64,000 bases of DNA from Chitinimonas taiwanensis DSM 18899 (GCF_900119825.1 NZ_FPKR01000009.1:124001-188000), one strand, 5' to 3'. Positions 26,314 to 35,642 are shown, counted from the stretch's first letter. Notes: generated by a model not told the origin, from the sequence alone. Numbers and translations: made by a program.

Positions 26314-26337
26314 AGCCGGCAGCCGCGCGCGCCGGCT
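26314..26337. terminator. Inverted repeat between convergent MATE and glnD genes
   Basis: AGCCGGC and GCCGGCT flank a ten-base GC-rich centre in the 61-base gap between the two convergent genes. There is no T-tract, so termination is uncertain. Confidence 0.35.
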
Positions 26338-26347
26338 GCGCTGCCGC

Positions 26348-28912
26348 CTAGATGCGCATGGTTTCCAGCAGATCGGCTTCCAGCCGCACCATGGATTTCG
26401 GGTCGGCCAGGGCCGGACCGGAAATCGTAAAGGTGTCTTCGGCGCGCTCGCCCAGGGTCATGATCTTGGCGGAATGGATTTCCACCCCGTGGGCAGATAG
26501 CACGCGCGCGATGCGCGACAGCAGACCCGGCCGGTCGCCCGCCACCAGCGACAGGATGTGCAGCTTCTGCTTGTCATCCTCGCGTATCAGCAGCTGCGGT
26601 GGCAGGGGAAAATGCTTGAGCGCGCGGCTGAGGCGGCCGCTGAGCGGCGCGGGCAATGGACCGGCCTGCTTGAGTAGCTGAGCCAGCTCGAACTCGATAT
26701 AGCCGATCAGATCGCGGTACTCGGCCTCGCGCCCATCGGCAATATCCACATAGAAGCTGTCGAGCGCATAGCCCTTCAGCGTCGTGTAGATCTTCGCGTC
26801 GAAGATGCTGTAGCCGGCGCGCTCGAAAAACGCGCAGATGCGTGCGAACAGCTCGGGCTGGTCGGGGCAGTAGACGAGCACCTGCAGGCCTTCCTCGCTC
26901 TCGCTCGGCCGCGCACGCACCACCACCTCGTCCTTGTCGAAACGTCCCCACAGAATGCGGCCATGCCAGGCAATCTCAGATGCATCGTGGCGCAGGAAGT
27001 AAACCGCATCGAGCGTCTTCCACAGGGGCTGGTGCGCGTCGTCGCGTAGGCCGTGCAAGCGCATCAGGCGCAGCGCCTCCTCGCGGCGTTCGTCCAGCGC
27101 ATCGCTGGTGTTCTGCGCCCCGCCATTCAGATAGCGGCGAGTGGCGCGGAACAGGTCTTCCAGCAGCTTGGACTTCCAAGCATTCCACACCTTGGGGCTG
27201 GTGCCGCGGATATCGGCCACCGTCAGCAGATAGAGCGCGATCAGATGGCGTTCATCCCCCACCAGCTGGGCAAAGCTCGCCACTGTGTCCGGGTCGTATA
27301 CATCCTGCTTCTGCGCCACACTGGACATGGTCAGATGCTGCTCGACCAGCCAGGCCACCATCTCGGTATCGGCCTCATCCAGGCCGTGGCCCTCACAGAA
27401 CTCGCGCGCATCGACCTTACCGAGCTGGGAGTGATCGCCGCCACGGCCCTTGCCGATATCGTGAAACAGGGCGCCCAGATAGAGCACCTCGGGGCGCTCG
27501 AAGGCTTCGATCAGCTGGGAGCAGACCGGGTATTCATGGTTGAAAGCCGGGGTGGCAAAGCGGCGCAGATTGCGCAGCACCATCAGGATATGTTCGTCCA
27601 CCGTGTAGACATGGAACAGGTCGTGCTGCATGCGCCCGACAATCTTGCCGAAGGCCGGGATATAGCGGCCGAGCACGCCGTACTGGTTCATGCGCCGCAT
27701 GACCCGCGTGGTGCCGAAAGGCTGGCGCACGATCTGCATGAAGAGCGCCTTGTTGACCGGATCGCGCCGGAAGGCGGCATTGATATGCGGACGCGCATGC
27801 CACATCGCGCGCAGGGTGCTGGCACCAATGGCGGTCAGCTCGGGGTGCTGTTGCAAGAGCAGGAAGGTTTCCAGAATCGCCGACGGTTGCTGCTCGTACA
27901 CCTCGGGATGGGCGATCTGCAGCAGCGCGCCGCGCGCCACAAAGCGCTCGTTCAGCACGCGCGGCTCAAGCTGGGTGTCGCCGTACAGCTGCTTGCGGAA
28001 GGCTTGGATCAGCAGTGGCTGCAGCTGCGCGACGATGCGGGCCGACAGATAGTAGACGGCCATCAGCTGTTCGCTGGCGCGATTGGCCTCGGTATCCTCG
28101 TAGCCAAAGCGCTTGGCCAGCGTGTTCTGGAAGTCGAACAGGATGCGATCCTCGCGGCGTCCAGCGCTCAGATGCAGGGCAATGCGGAACGAGCACAGCA
28201 TCTGCTCGGCGCGCTTGAGCTTGCGCATCTCCTGACCGGTCAATAGGCCAGCCTTGTGCAGGCTGTTCCAGTCCTGGCCCAGATGGCAGGCGCGTGCCAG
28301 CCAGAGCACCAGGTGCAGATCGCGCAGGCCACCCGGTGCTTCCTTTACATTCGGTTCCAGCTTATTGACCGAGCCCTGATAGCGGTCATGGCGCTGCTGC
28401 TGTTCCAGCAACTTGGCCTCAAAGAAGCTGCGCGGATCAAGCTGCTTGAACACCGCCTCGACCAGTTCGGCATAGGCAAGCTCGCTGCCAGCCAGCAGAC
28501 GAGTTTCCAGCAGGGTGGTCTGCACGGTGATATCGCGCCCGGCTTCCTCCAGACATTCGGCCAAGGTGCGCACGCTATGGCCGACTTCCAGGCCAAGGTC
28601 CCATAACAGACCGATAAAGCTTTCCACCTTGTCCAAGGTGGTTTGCGCCGCGCCTTCCGGTAGCAGCAGCAATAGGTCGATATCCGAGCAGGGAAACAGC
28701 TGGCCGCGCCCATAGCCGCCCACTGCCACCAGGGCGGCGCCGGCTTCCATATCCAGTTCCTGCCAGCGCTGGGCCAGAAAGTCATCCACCAGCCGCGCTT
28801 CCTGCTCAAGCAGGGGCAGGGCATGTTCCGGGTCGTGGTAATCGTGATGCACGGCAGCACGGGCCGCCTGTAGCTGGCGGCGCAGGTCGGCGATCGGGAA
28901 GGGGGCATTCAT
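26348..28912 (-). CDS. glnD: Bifunctional uridylyltransferase/uridylyl-removing enzyme GlnD
   Basis: An 854-residue nitrogen sensor that modifies PII proteins. Domains in order are a nucleotidyltransferase (GGYGRGQLFPCSDIDLLLLL, about residues 65-85), a central helical region, an HD domain for uridylyl removal (LGALFHDIGKGRGGDHS), and two C-terminal ACT domains that bind glutamine (VLVYCPDQPELFARICAFFE and LSLVAGDRPGLLSRIARVLS). The start MNAPFPIADLRRQL is chosen; an upstream ATG adds 12 residues without support. Activity responds to glutamine and 2-oxoglutarate via PII in known systems. Confidence 0.96.
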   Translation of the reverse strand: MNAPFPIADLRRQLQAARAAVHHDYHDPEHALPLLEQEARLVDDFLAQRWQELDMEAGAALVAVGGYGRGQLFPCSDIDLLLLLPEGAAQTTLDKVESFIGLLWDLGLEVGHSVRTLAECLEEAGRDITVQTTLLETRLLAGSELAYAELVEAVFKQLDPRSFFEAKLLEQQQRHDRYQGSVNKLEPNVKEAPGGLRDLHLVLWLARACHLGQDWNSLHKAGLLTGQEMRKLKRAEQMLCSFRIALHLSAGRREDRILFDFQNTLAKRFGYEDTEANRASEQLMAVYYLSARIVAQLQPLLIQAFRKQLYGDTQLEPRVLNERFVARGALLQIAHPEVYEQQPSAILETFLLLQQHPELTAIGASTLRAMWHARPHINAAFRRDPVNKALFMQIVRQPFGTTRVMRRMNQYGVLGRYIPAFGKIVGRMQHDLFHVYTVDEHILMVLRNLRRFATPAFNHEYPVCSQLIEAFERPEVLYLGALFHDIGKGRGGDHSQLGKVDAREFCEGHGLDEADTEMVAWLVEQHLTMSSVAQKQDVYDPDTVASFAQLVGDERHLIALYLLTVADIRGTSPKVWNAWKSKLLEDLFRATRRYLNGGAQNTSDALDERREEALRLMRLHGLRDDAHQPLWKTLDAVYFLRHDASEIAWHGRILWGRFDKDEVVVRARPSESEEGLQVLVYCPDQPELFARICAFFERAGYSIFDAKIYTTLKGYALDSFYVDIADGREAEYRDLIGYIEFELAQLLKQAGPLPAPLSGRLSRALKHFPLPPQLLIREDDKQKLHILSLVAGDRPGLLSRIARVLSAHGVEIHSAKIMTLGERAEDTFTISGPALADPKSMVRLEADLLETMRI

Positions 28913-28978
28913 GGCGGCAGTCTCGCGTAAGCAGACTGTCATTCTCACTGCTTTGCGCAGCCGCGCAAAGCCTGCTGC

Positions 28979-29419
28979 TCACGGATGTTGCAGAGCAACA
29001 AGTTTCAGCCCATCCGGCAAGACGATTTCCCGCCTGAGCACAAAGCCGGCCCGCTGATAGAGCGCGATGGCGGGCAGATTGGCGGCCGCCGTCATCACCC
29101 GCATCGGTCGCTGCTGCTTGGCCAATTCGGCCAGCAGGCGACGACCAAGGCCGCGGCGCTGCGCGGTGGGCGCGACCATCAGGCGGCAGATGTCCAGGCC
29201 CTGAGCATCGTGCAGATAGCCAAGCGCGGCGAGCAGCACGCCCGCTTCGCGCCAGACCAGCACCCGCTCACCGCAGTCCATCAGCTCGGGCAGGCTTTCC
29301 CGCAACGGGGGCAGCTGCGCATAGCCAATCAGCTCGGCTTCCTGACTGTAGGCAAGGCGCTGCAGAGCCAGGAGTTCGGCGGCCTGCAAGGCATCGTGCA
29401 GGTCGAGGTGATGCAACAT
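28979..29419 (-). CDS. GNAT-family N-acetyltransferase
   Basis: A 146-residue single-domain GNAT protein. ICRLMVAPTAQRRGLGRRLL is the acetyl-CoA pyrophosphate-binding segment, and NLPAIALYQRAGFVLRREI is the C-terminal signature. The start MLHHLDLHDALQ is preferred over an upstream ATG that adds 14 non-conserved residues. It lies between map and glnD on the same strand, but a hairpin separates it from map. Substrate unknown. Confidence 0.8.
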   Translation of the reverse strand: MLHHLDLHDALQAAELLALQRLAYSQEAELIGYAQLPPLRESLPELMDCGERVLVWREAGVLLAALGYLHDAQGLDICRLMVAPTAQRRGLGRRLLAELAKQQRPMRVMTAAANLPAIALYQRAGFVLRREIVLPDGLKLVALQHP

Positions 29420-29446
29420 GGCTGGCGTCCTGTGGCTGTGGAAACA

Positions 29447-29474
29447 ACAAGACGCCGGCAAGGCGGCGTCTTGT
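29447..29474 (-). terminator. Terminator after map (minus strand)
   Basis: An 11-bp stem (ACAAGACGCCG / CGGCGTCTTGT) with a six-base loop. Read on the minus strand it is followed by TGTTTCC, a short T-rich tail. It lies 28 bases after the map stop and 27 bases before the GNAT start. Confidence 0.7.
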
Positions 29475-29501
29475 GGTGGCTGACTGCTGAGTCGCGGTGT
29501 G

Positions 29502-30320
29502 TCAGGCGGCGACGGCGGCCGGTTGCGGCAGGGCCGGGCGTGCCGGTGTACCGGCCGACTGGGTCAGGATTTCGTAACCCGTCTCGGTCACCAGTACCGT
29601 GTGCTCCCACTGGGCAGACAGCGATCTATCCTTCGTCACGATGGTCCAGCCGTCCGGCATGGCGCGGATTTCCTTCTTGCCGGCGTTGATCATCGGCTCG
29701 ATGGTGAAGATCATGCCGGCCTTCAGCTCCACGCCGGTGCCAGGCTTGCCGTAGTGCAGCACCTGCGGCTCTTCGTGGAATTTCTTGCCGATGCCATGGC
29801 CGCAGAATTCGCGCACCACCGAGTAGCCGTTCTTCTCGGCGTGGCGCTGGATCACCGCGCCGATATCGCCGAGGCGCGCGCCAGGCTTGACCATATCGAT
29901 GCCCAGCCACATGCATTCGTAAGTGACTTGCGCAAGGCGGGAGGCATGCGAGGCCACGGTACCGACCTCGAACATGCGGCTGGTATCACCGTGGTAGCCA
30001 TCCTTGATCACGGTGATATCCAGATTGACCACATCGCCGTTCTTCAGCGCCTTGTCGTTCGGGATGCCGTGGCAGATCACCTGGTTGACCGAGGTGCAGA
30101 TCGCCTTGGGGTAAGGCGTATAGCCGGGCGGGCAGTAATTGAGCGGGGCCGGGATTGTGCCTTGCACATTGACCATGTACTCATGGCACAGCCGGTCCAG
30201 CTCGGCGGTGGTCACGCCGGGTTTGACGAAAGGGGTGATGTAATCGAGCACTTCGCTGGCCAAACGGCCTGCAATGCGCATTTTTTCGATATCTTCTTGA
30301 GTCTTGATGACGATGGTCAT
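29502..30320 (-). CDS. map: Methionine aminopeptidase, type I
   Basis: A 272-residue metalloprotease that removes N-terminal methionine from new proteins. The metal ligands of the family can be seen: two Asp in NLDITVIKDGYHGDTSRMF, His in CGHGIGKKFHEEP, and Glu in FTIEPMI, with a further Glu near the end (QWEHTVLVTETG). The start MTIVIKTQEDIEKM is the family N-terminus. The C-terminus has an Ala/Pro-rich tail of about 15 residues. Confidence 0.96.
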   Translation of the reverse strand: MTIVIKTQEDIEKMRIAGRLASEVLDYITPFVKPGVTTAELDRLCHEYMVNVQGTIPAPLNYCPPGYTPYPKAICTSVNQVICHGIPNDKALKNGDVVNLDITVIKDGYHGDTSRMFEVGTVASHASRLAQVTYECMWLGIDMVKPGARLGDIGAVIQRHAEKNGYSVVREFCGHGIGKKFHEEPQVLHYGKPGTGVELKAGMIFTIEPMINAGKKEIRAMPDGWTIVTKDRSLSAQWEHTVLVTETGYEILTQSAGTPARPALPQPAAVAA

Positions 30321-30465
30321 GATAGCTAGCACGGGCTGAGCAAAACGGCAGGATACCGCCAGGCAGGGGCAGGCAGCAATTTGAAATTATTTAATGCCTT
30401 GATTGCAAATAGCTTTTCATGTTCGGCGCAGCGCGAAAACAAAGTAAAAAACGGGAGACAAGCAC

Positions 30466-31134
30466 ATGCATCTGCAAAAAAATCTTAGCCATCGCTTACT
30501 GGTCATACTTGGCCTCGCTGGTCTTATCGTGCATTTATGGGCCCAGCTGGCCGGGCAGGGCGCGGTGGAATTCATCAGCAAGGCAATTCCGGTCGCCTGC
30601 ATGATTGTCTGGCTGCACGGCCAGGACAGCCGCTACGCCAAGCTGATCCGTGTGGGCTTGGTGTTCTCGCTGGCGGGCGATCTCTTGCTGGAAGTCTCAC
30701 CCGACTTCTTTATCTGGGGCCTCTTGGCCTTTCTGTGTGCGCAACTATGCTATGTGCTGGCCTTTGCGGGCGCGGCAGCGCGCAAGGCCTGGCTGCGTGC
30801 GCTGCCGGTGCTGATCTGGGTAGGCGGCGCCTATACCTTGCTGTATCCGCATCTCGGCAAACTGGCGATTCCGGTAGCGGTTTACGTGAGTGTGATCGGC
30901 GCCATGCTCTGGCGCGCCTTGGCTTTGCTCGACCAGCCCGCCGCGCGCTGGCAGTGGGCGGCCTGCCTGGGCGCCTTGCTGTTTGGCATCTCCGACACGA
31001 TCCTGGCCTTCAACCGTTTCTATACCCCGTGGCCGGGCGCCAATCTGGCGGTCATTCTGACTTACTGGGCGGGCCAGTTCGGCATCGCGCTCTCGGTTTT
31101 CCGCAGTGCACGCGGCAATCCGGCAGTTTTCTGA
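30466..31134 (+). CDS. YhhN-family (TMEM86/lysoplasmalogenase-like) membrane protein
   Basis: A 222-residue protein with seven or eight hydrophobic segments. The YhhN motifs are LVFSLAGDLLLEV and FGISDTILAFNRF, each with the conserved Asp thought to be catalytic in lysoplasmalogenases. The ribosome site is CGGGAG. It is divergent from map. The enzymatic activity of bacterial members is inferred from the animal TMEM86 proteins. Confidence 0.87.
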   Translation: MHLQKNLSHRLLVILGLAGLIVHLWAQLAGQGAVEFISKAIPVACMIVWLHGQDSRYAKLIRVGLVFSLAGDLLLEVSPDFFIWGLLAFLCAQLCYVLAFAGAAARKAWLRALPVLIWVGGAYTLLYPHLGKLAIPVAVYVSVIGAMLWRALALLDQPAARWQWAACLGALLFGISDTILAFNRFYTPWPGANLAVILTYWAGQFGIALSVFRSARGNPAVF

Positions 31135-31220
31135 TCCAGCGCAATATTGCACTGCAGCAGTCGCCGTAATCTGTTTGCGAGCCCACCAATCGGTGCGGCA
31201 AGTTTACGGAGAACTGCATC

Positions 31221-31811
31221 ATGCAAGGCAAGACCCTCGCCATCCTGACCAGCCTGCTTTTCGCCAGCCAGGCTTTTGCCGCCGAAGGGGATTGGCTGGT
31301 ACGCGGCCGCCTGATCCAGGTTGCGCCCAGCGTATCCACCACCGGCGCGCTGGCCACGCTGGATGTGGACGTGGACAAGCAGGTCGTTCCTGAGCTCGAT
31401 TTCACCTATATGTTGACCAACAACCTGGGTGCCGAGCTGATCCTGGGTACGGCCCGCCATGAGGTGAGCGCCGGTGGCACCAGCCTTGGCAAGGTCAATC
31501 ACCTGCCGCCGACGCTGACGCTGCAATACCACTTCACCCCGGAAGCAACCTTCCGCCCCTATGCAGGTGTCGGCGTCAACTACACGCGCTTCTACAATGT
31601 GGACCTGCCCGGTCTGCAGGTGGACAAGAACAGCTTTGGCGGCAGCCTGCAGATCGGCGCCGATTACGCGATCAATAAGGACTGGTTTGTGAACCTGGAC
31701 CTTAAGAAGATCTACATCAAGACCGATGTCAGCACCGCAGGCGGCGCCGATCTGGGCACCTTGAAGATCAATCCGCTGGTGATCGGCCTCGGCGTCGGTA
31801 CCAAGTTCTAA
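31221..31811 (+). CDS. ompW: OmpW-family outer-membrane beta-barrel protein
   Basis: A 196-residue protein with a clear signal peptide ending ASQAFA|AEGDW. The mature part is an eight-stranded barrel pattern ending in the aromatic terminal residue GVGTKF. OmpW features include VRGRLIQVAPS near the N-terminus, ELILGTARHEV, LPPTLTLQYHF and the C-terminal KINPLVIGLGVG. OmpW forms a narrow hydrophobic channel in E. coli. Two terminators follow. Confidence 0.92.
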   Translation: MQGKTLAILTSLLFASQAFAAEGDWLVRGRLIQVAPSVSTTGALATLDVDVDKQVVPELDFTYMLTNNLGAELILGTARHEVSAGGTSLGKVNHLPPTLTLQYHFTPEATFRPYAGVGVNYTRFYNVDLPGLQVDKNSFGGSLQIGADYAINKDWFVNLDLKKIYIKTDVSTAGGADLGTLKINPLVIGLGVGTKF

Positions 31812-31818
31812 GCAGCCC

Positions 31819-31838
31819 GGCCCCGATTCACCGGGGCC
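31819..31838 (+). terminator. Hairpin after ompW
   Basis: GGCCCCG and CGGGGCC with a six-base loop, eight bases after the ompW stop. No T-run follows, so it may act with the second hairpin downstream. Confidence 0.5.
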
Positions 31839-31862
31839 ACAGCCTGCCAGCACGGAAAACAG

Positions 31863-31888
31863 AACGGCGATGCCTAGGCATCGCCGTT
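31863..31888. terminator. Bidirectional terminator between ompW and phaB
   Basis: A perfect 26-base palindrome centred on CCTAGG (arms AACGGCGATGCCT / AGGCATCGCCGTT). It is followed by TTCTCTT on the plus strand and TCTGTTTTCC on the minus strand, so it can serve both convergent genes. Confidence 0.8.
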
Positions 31889-31926
31889 TCTCTTGGCAGC
31901 TTACCTTTCGGCAAGCTGCGCGGCAC

Positions 31927-32661
31927 TTAGAACATATGTTGGCCGCCGTTGATGGCGATGTTAGAGCCGGTGATAAAGCCCGCATGATCGCTGGCCAGGA
32001 AGGCGATCAGGTCGGCGATCTCCTCCGGCTTGCCCAGACGGTTGACCGGAATGCCGGCGATGATGCTCTGACGGATTTCTTCCTTCACCGCCATCACCAT
32101 TTCGGTGGCGATATAACCGGGGCTGACCGTATTTACCGTCACACCCTTACGCGCCACTTCCTGCGCCAGGGCCTTGGTAAAACCATGCATGCCGGCCTTG
32201 GCGGCTGAGTAGTTGGTCTGGCCGAACTGGCCTTTTTGGCCATTGATGCTGGACACATTGATGACGCGGCCAAAGCCACGGTCGGCCATGCCGTCCACGA
32301 AGGGCTTGCTGATATTGAATACCGAGTCGAGATCGGTGCGCAGTACCACGTCCCAGTCCACCTTGCTCATCTTGCGGAAGGTGGTGTCCTTGGTGATGCC
32401 GGCATTGTTCACCAGCACATCCACCGGGCCTACTTCAGCCACGACCTTGGCGGCCATGGCTTGGCAGGACTCGAAATCCGCCACATCGCATTGATAGGCG
32501 TGGAACAGATAACCCTGTTCCTTCTGATCGGCCAACCAGGCCACTTCCTTGCCGGGCCTGCTATAGGTTGTCACCACGGTATGCCCGCTGTCGGCGAGCT
32601 TCTGGCAAATGGCGGTACCAATTCCTCCCATGCCGCCGGTGACGAGTGCGATTCTGGCCAT
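31927..32661 (-). CDS. phaB: Acetoacetyl-CoA reductase (PHB synthesis)
   Basis: A 244-residue short-chain dehydrogenase. It has the cofactor motif TGGMGGIGTAIC, the NNAG motif (VLVNNAGITKD) and the catalytic Ser, Tyr and Lys in NVSSINGQKGQ and NYSAAKAG. The NGQKGQFGQTNYSAAKAG segment and the ending GSNIAINGGQHMF are characteristic of PhaB, which makes (R)-3-hydroxybutyryl-CoA for polyhydroxybutyrate. No phaA or phaC is adjacent. The ribosome site is AGGAGA. FabG is the less likely alternative. Confidence 0.93.
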   Translation of the reverse strand: MARIALVTGGMGGIGTAICQKLADSGHTVVTTYSRPGKEVAWLADQKEQGYLFHAYQCDVADFESCQAMAAKVVAEVGPVDVLVNNAGITKDTTFRKMSKVDWDVVLRTDLDSVFNISKPFVDGMADRGFGRVINVSSINGQKGQFGQTNYSAAKAGMHGFTKALAQEVARKGVTVNTVSPGYIATEMVMAVKEEIRQSIIAGIPVNRLGKPEEIADLIAFLASDHAGFITGSNIAINGGQHMF

Positions 32662-32788
32662 AATTTATTTCTCCTGATTTGCGTGCTTGGATACACCGCT
32701 TGTGAATTCGTCTTATTGCGGTGCTCTGAAATATATACCGTGTAATTGCTCCAGTCTTGTTACGCCGCGACCTGTGCTTATGCATCGG

Positions 32789-32794
32789 TATAAT
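32789..32794 (+). promoter_or_regulatory. -10 element of the zapE promoter
   Basis: TATAAT lies 29 bases before the zapE start, in the 161-base gap between divergent phaB and zapE. No good -35 hexamer is found at 16-18 bases upstream, so the promoter call rests on the -10 element only. Confidence 0.45.
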
Positions 32795-32822
32795 CCCGCA
32801 ACACCTCTTCACGATTCTTGAC

Positions 32823-33983
32823 ATGTCTCAACACGTCTTTACCGCCCATATCCAGCCTGGCACGCCGCCACAAGAGTGGTACGAAATCGCCGCGACCCAG
32901 CCCGGTTTCCAGCGCGATCCAGCCCAGGCCGAGGCGATCGAGCATCTGCAACGCCTATACAACGAGCTGCTGACTTTCAAGCGCAAGCGTGACCGCCTAT
33001 TCGGGCGCAGCCTGCTGCCCATGCCCGATGTGCCGCGCGGCCTGTACTTCTGGGGCGGGGTAGGGCGTGGCAAGAGCTTCCTCATGGATGGCTTCTTTGC
33101 CTGTGTGCCGTATAAGCGCAAGCGTCGCCTGCATTTCCATCACTTCATGCAGGAGGTGCATGACGGTCTGCGCGCGCTGAAGAACGAGGTCGACCCGCTG
33201 GCCAAGGTGGCCGACCAGATTGCCGAGCACACGCGCTTGCTGTGCTTCGATGAGTTCCATGTCTCGGATATCGCCGATGCGATGATCCTTGGCCGCCTGT
33301 TCACCCATCTGTTCGAGCATGGCCTCGTGCTGGTCGCCACCAGCAATTACGCGCCTGACGACCTGTACCCGAACGGTCTGCAGCGGCAGAACTTTCTGCC
33401 CACCATCGCCTTGCTCAAGCAGCATGTGGAGGTGGTGAATGTGGATGGCGGCAATGATTACCGCATGCGCACGCTGACCCAGGCCCGCACCTATATCAGC
33501 CCGATAGCCGCCGACACCGATGCCGAACTCAATGCGGTGTTCGACAAGCTGGCCACTGCCGATGACCTGCCGCCGGCCATGGTGATTGAGTCGCGCACGG
33601 TAACCGCTCGCCGTCATGCACCGGGCGTGGTCTGGTTCAGCTTTGCCGAGCTATGCGATGGTCCACGTTCGCAGACCGATTATCTGTGGCTGGCACGCCA
33701 GTACCATACGGTCATCCTGTCCGACGTGCCGAGGCTGACGGCCAAGGAATCGTCGGCCGCGCGCCGGCTGACCTGGCTGGTGGATGTGTTCTACGACTAC
33801 CGGGTCAAGCTGATCATCTCGGCCGCCACACCGGCGGAGGGCATCTATACCGAGGGCGCGTTTGCGCATGAATTCTTCCGCACCGCCAGCCGCCTGACCG
33901 AGATGCAGTCGACCGACTATCTGGCCCTGCCGCACGAGGCAGGCAAGACCAAGGACGCGGCCATGTCGGTCGCTCTGACTTAG
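32823..33983 (+). CDS. zapE: ZapE/AFG1-family cell-division ATPase
   Basis: A 386-residue AFG1-like ATPase. Walker A is WGGVGRGKSFLMD (about residues 77-88) and Walker B is LLCFDEFHVSD (about 139-149). The middle has ATSNYAPDDLYPNGLQR, a typical ZapE segment. In E. coli ZapE acts on the FtsZ ring under stress. The start MSQHVFTAHI is preferred over an upstream frame extension that runs through the promoter. The next gene starts eight bases after its stop, so it probably shares a transcript. Confidence 0.92.
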   Translation: MSQHVFTAHIQPGTPPQEWYEIAATQPGFQRDPAQAEAIEHLQRLYNELLTFKRKRDRLFGRSLLPMPDVPRGLYFWGGVGRGKSFLMDGFFACVPYKRKRRLHFHHFMQEVHDGLRALKNEVDPLAKVADQIAEHTRLLCFDEFHVSDIADAMILGRLFTHLFEHGLVLVATSNYAPDDLYPNGLQRQNFLPTIALLKQHVEVVNVDGGNDYRMRTLTQARTYISPIAADTDAELNAVFDKLATADDLPPAMVIESRTVTARRHAPGVVWFSFAELCDGPRSQTDYLWLARQYHTVILSDVPRLTAKESSAARRLTWLVDVFYDYRVKLIISAATPAEGIYTEGAFAHEFFRTASRLTEMQSTDYLALPHEAGKTKDAAMSVALT

Positions 33984-33991
33984 GAAGCCCT

Positions 33992-34312
33992 ATGCATTGG
34001 ATCTATCTGCTGGTTGCAGGCTTGCTTGAAGTGGTGTGGGTCATCGGGATGAAGTACAGCGAAGGTTTCAGCAAGCCCGGCTGGAGCGCGCTGACCCTGC
34101 TGACCATGACGGCCAGCTTCGCCTGCCTGGCCAAGGCCATGAAAGTGCTGCCTATGGGCACCGCCTATGCGATCTGGACCGGCATTGGCGCGGTGGGCGG
34201 CGTGGTGGCCGGGATTGTGCTGTTCAATGAATCGAGCGACTGGCCGCGCCTGCTTTGCGTGCTGCTGGTGGTCGGCGGCATCGTCGGCCTCAAGCTGACT
34301 TCGGCACACTGA
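33992..34312 (+). CDS. gdx: SMR-family guanidinium/quaternary ammonium exporter
   Basis: A 106-residue protein with four membrane helices. The SMR glutamate is Glu13 in VAGLLEVVWVIGMKYSEGF, and the WVIGMKYSEGF segment with GTAYAIWTGIGAVG marks the SugE/Gdx branch that exports guanidinium rather than broad-range drugs. Two antiparallel copies form the transporter in known cases. It is embedded between zapE and a quinone oxidoreductase and has no leader riboswitch. Confidence 0.9.
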   Translation: MHWIYLLVAGLLEVVWVIGMKYSEGFSKPGWSALTLLTMTASFACLAKAMKVLPMGTAYAIWTGIGAVGGVVAGIVLFNESSDWPRLLCVLLVVGGIVGLKLTSAH

Positions 34313-35283
34313 TGCTGGCCGTCCTGCAGACCCAGGCCGGCGACGCCAGCACGCTCTATCTGGGCGAAACCGCGCGCCCGCAGCCTGGACCAGGACAGTT
34401 GCTACTGCGTGTGCATGCGGTCGGCATCAACCGCGCCGACATCGTGCAAAGGGAAGGGCGCTATCCGGCGCCGGCTGGCGCCTCGCCCCTGCTGGGCCTG
34501 GAGGTGTCGGGCGAAGTGGTGGAGGTAGGTGCGGGCGTTAGCGGCTTTGCCCCGGGTGAGGCGGTGTTCGGCCTGGTCGGCGGCGGTGGCTATGCCGAAT
34601 ACGCGATGCTGGATGCCAGCTGCGCGCTACGCAAGCCGGACAATCTCAGCCATGCCGAGGCGGCCAGCCTGCCCGAGGCCTGGATGACTGCCTGGTTCAA
34701 TCTAATCGAACTAGGCCAACTCAAGGCGAATGAGCAGGTGCTCATCCATGCCGGCGCCAGCGGCGTAGGGGCCGCGGCCATTCAGCTCGCGCGCTTGCAC
34801 GGCGCCCAGGTAGCCTGCACGGTGGGTAGCGCGGCCAAGGCGGCGTTCTGCCGTGGCCTGGGCGCGCAGCGGGCAATTGAATACCATAGGCAGGATTTTG
34901 CCTGCGAGCTCAAGGCCCAGGGCGGCGTGGACCTGATCCTCGACTGCGTGGGGGCGCGCTATCTGGACGCCAATCTGCACAGCCTGCGCAGCGATGGCCG
35001 CCTGATCGTGATCGGCCTGATGGGGGGCGCCAACGCACCGCTTGATCTGGGCCGCCTGCTGGTCAAGCGCCTGAGCCTACGCGGCTCGACGCTGCGCGCG
35101 CAGCCCGAGGCGGTCAAGGCCAGGCTCAGCACTGCCTTACGCGATACGATCGTGCCAGCCTTGGCAAAAGGCCAGCTGAAGCTGACCCTGGACCGCACTT
35201 TTCCACTGGCCGAGGTGCGCGCCGCGCATGCCTGGCTGGAAGGCAACCATAACCTGGGCAAGCTCGTGCTGACGCTGGCCTGA
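34312..35283 (+). CDS. NAD(P)H quinone oxidoreductase, PIG3/QOR type
   Basis: A 323-residue zinc-independent medium-chain dehydrogenase. The N-terminal GroES-like domain has VHAVGINRADIVQREGRYP, and the NADPH-binding motif is HAGASGVGAAAIQLARLHGA. The EASLPEAWMTAWFNL segment is typical of the TP53I3 (PIG3)-like subfamily. The start at 34312 overlaps the gdx stop by one base (TGATG), so the two genes are coupled. Zinc ligands are absent. Confidence 0.9.
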   Translation: MLAVLQTQAGDASTLYLGETARPQPGPGQLLLRVHAVGINRADIVQREGRYPAPAGASPLLGLEVSGEVVEVGAGVSGFAPGEAVFGLVGGGGYAEYAMLDASCALRKPDNLSHAEAASLPEAWMTAWFNLIELGQLKANEQVLIHAGASGVGAAAIQLARLHGAQVACTVGSAAKAAFCRGLGAQRAIEYHRQDFACELKAQGGVDLILDCVGARYLDANLHSLRSDGRLIVIGLMGGANAPLDLGRLLVKRLSLRGSTLRAQPEAVKARLSTALRDTIVPALAKGQLKLTLDRTFPLAEVRAAHAWLEGNHNLGKLVLTLA

Positions 35284-35300
35284 TACCGAAAGTAAACCGT

Positions 35301-35642
35301 ATGACACGCTTTGCCACCCTGGCCCTGCTGCTCGGCCTCCCCCTCCTGCACGGCTGCGCCGTGATTACCGTTGCCGGCGCAGCAGCCAGTGTGGCCACCA
35401 CCGCGGTCAGCGTAACGGCCGATGTGGCGGTCGCCGCCGGTAAAGGCGCGGTGAAGGCCGGCAGTTGGGCGATTGATGCTGCCACGGCCGATAAGCCGGC
35501 CAGCCCGGCTGCCCCGGCAGTCGTCGAACCCGCCGTCGTCGCACCGGTAGCGCCGGCGGTCACGCCCAATGCGCCGCTCGACAGCACGCCGCCAGCCACG
35601 TCCGAAGTGCCGGGGTTGGAAATACGCCCTCTGGCGGAATAG
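35301..35642 (+). CDS. Small Ala/Val/Pro-rich lipoprotein
   Basis: A 113-residue predicted lipoprotein. The signal sequence ends in the lipobox LLHGC (Cys19), followed by a hydrophobic Ala/Val stretch that resembles the NF038104-type lipoproteins, and a Pro/Ala-rich C-terminal tail. No function can be assigned. It lies 17 bases after the oxidoreductase gene and converges with dnaE2. Confidence 0.8.
   Translation: MTRFATLALLLGLPLLHGCAVITVAGAAASVATTAVSVTADVAVAAGKGAVKAGSWAIDAATADKPASPAAPAVVEPAVVAPVAPAVTPNAPLDSTPPATSEVPGLEIRPLAE

Noticed and set aside
33984-33992. Guanidine riboswitch in front of gdx
   Set aside because: Only eight bases separate zapE and gdx, and no conserved riboswitch loops are seen.
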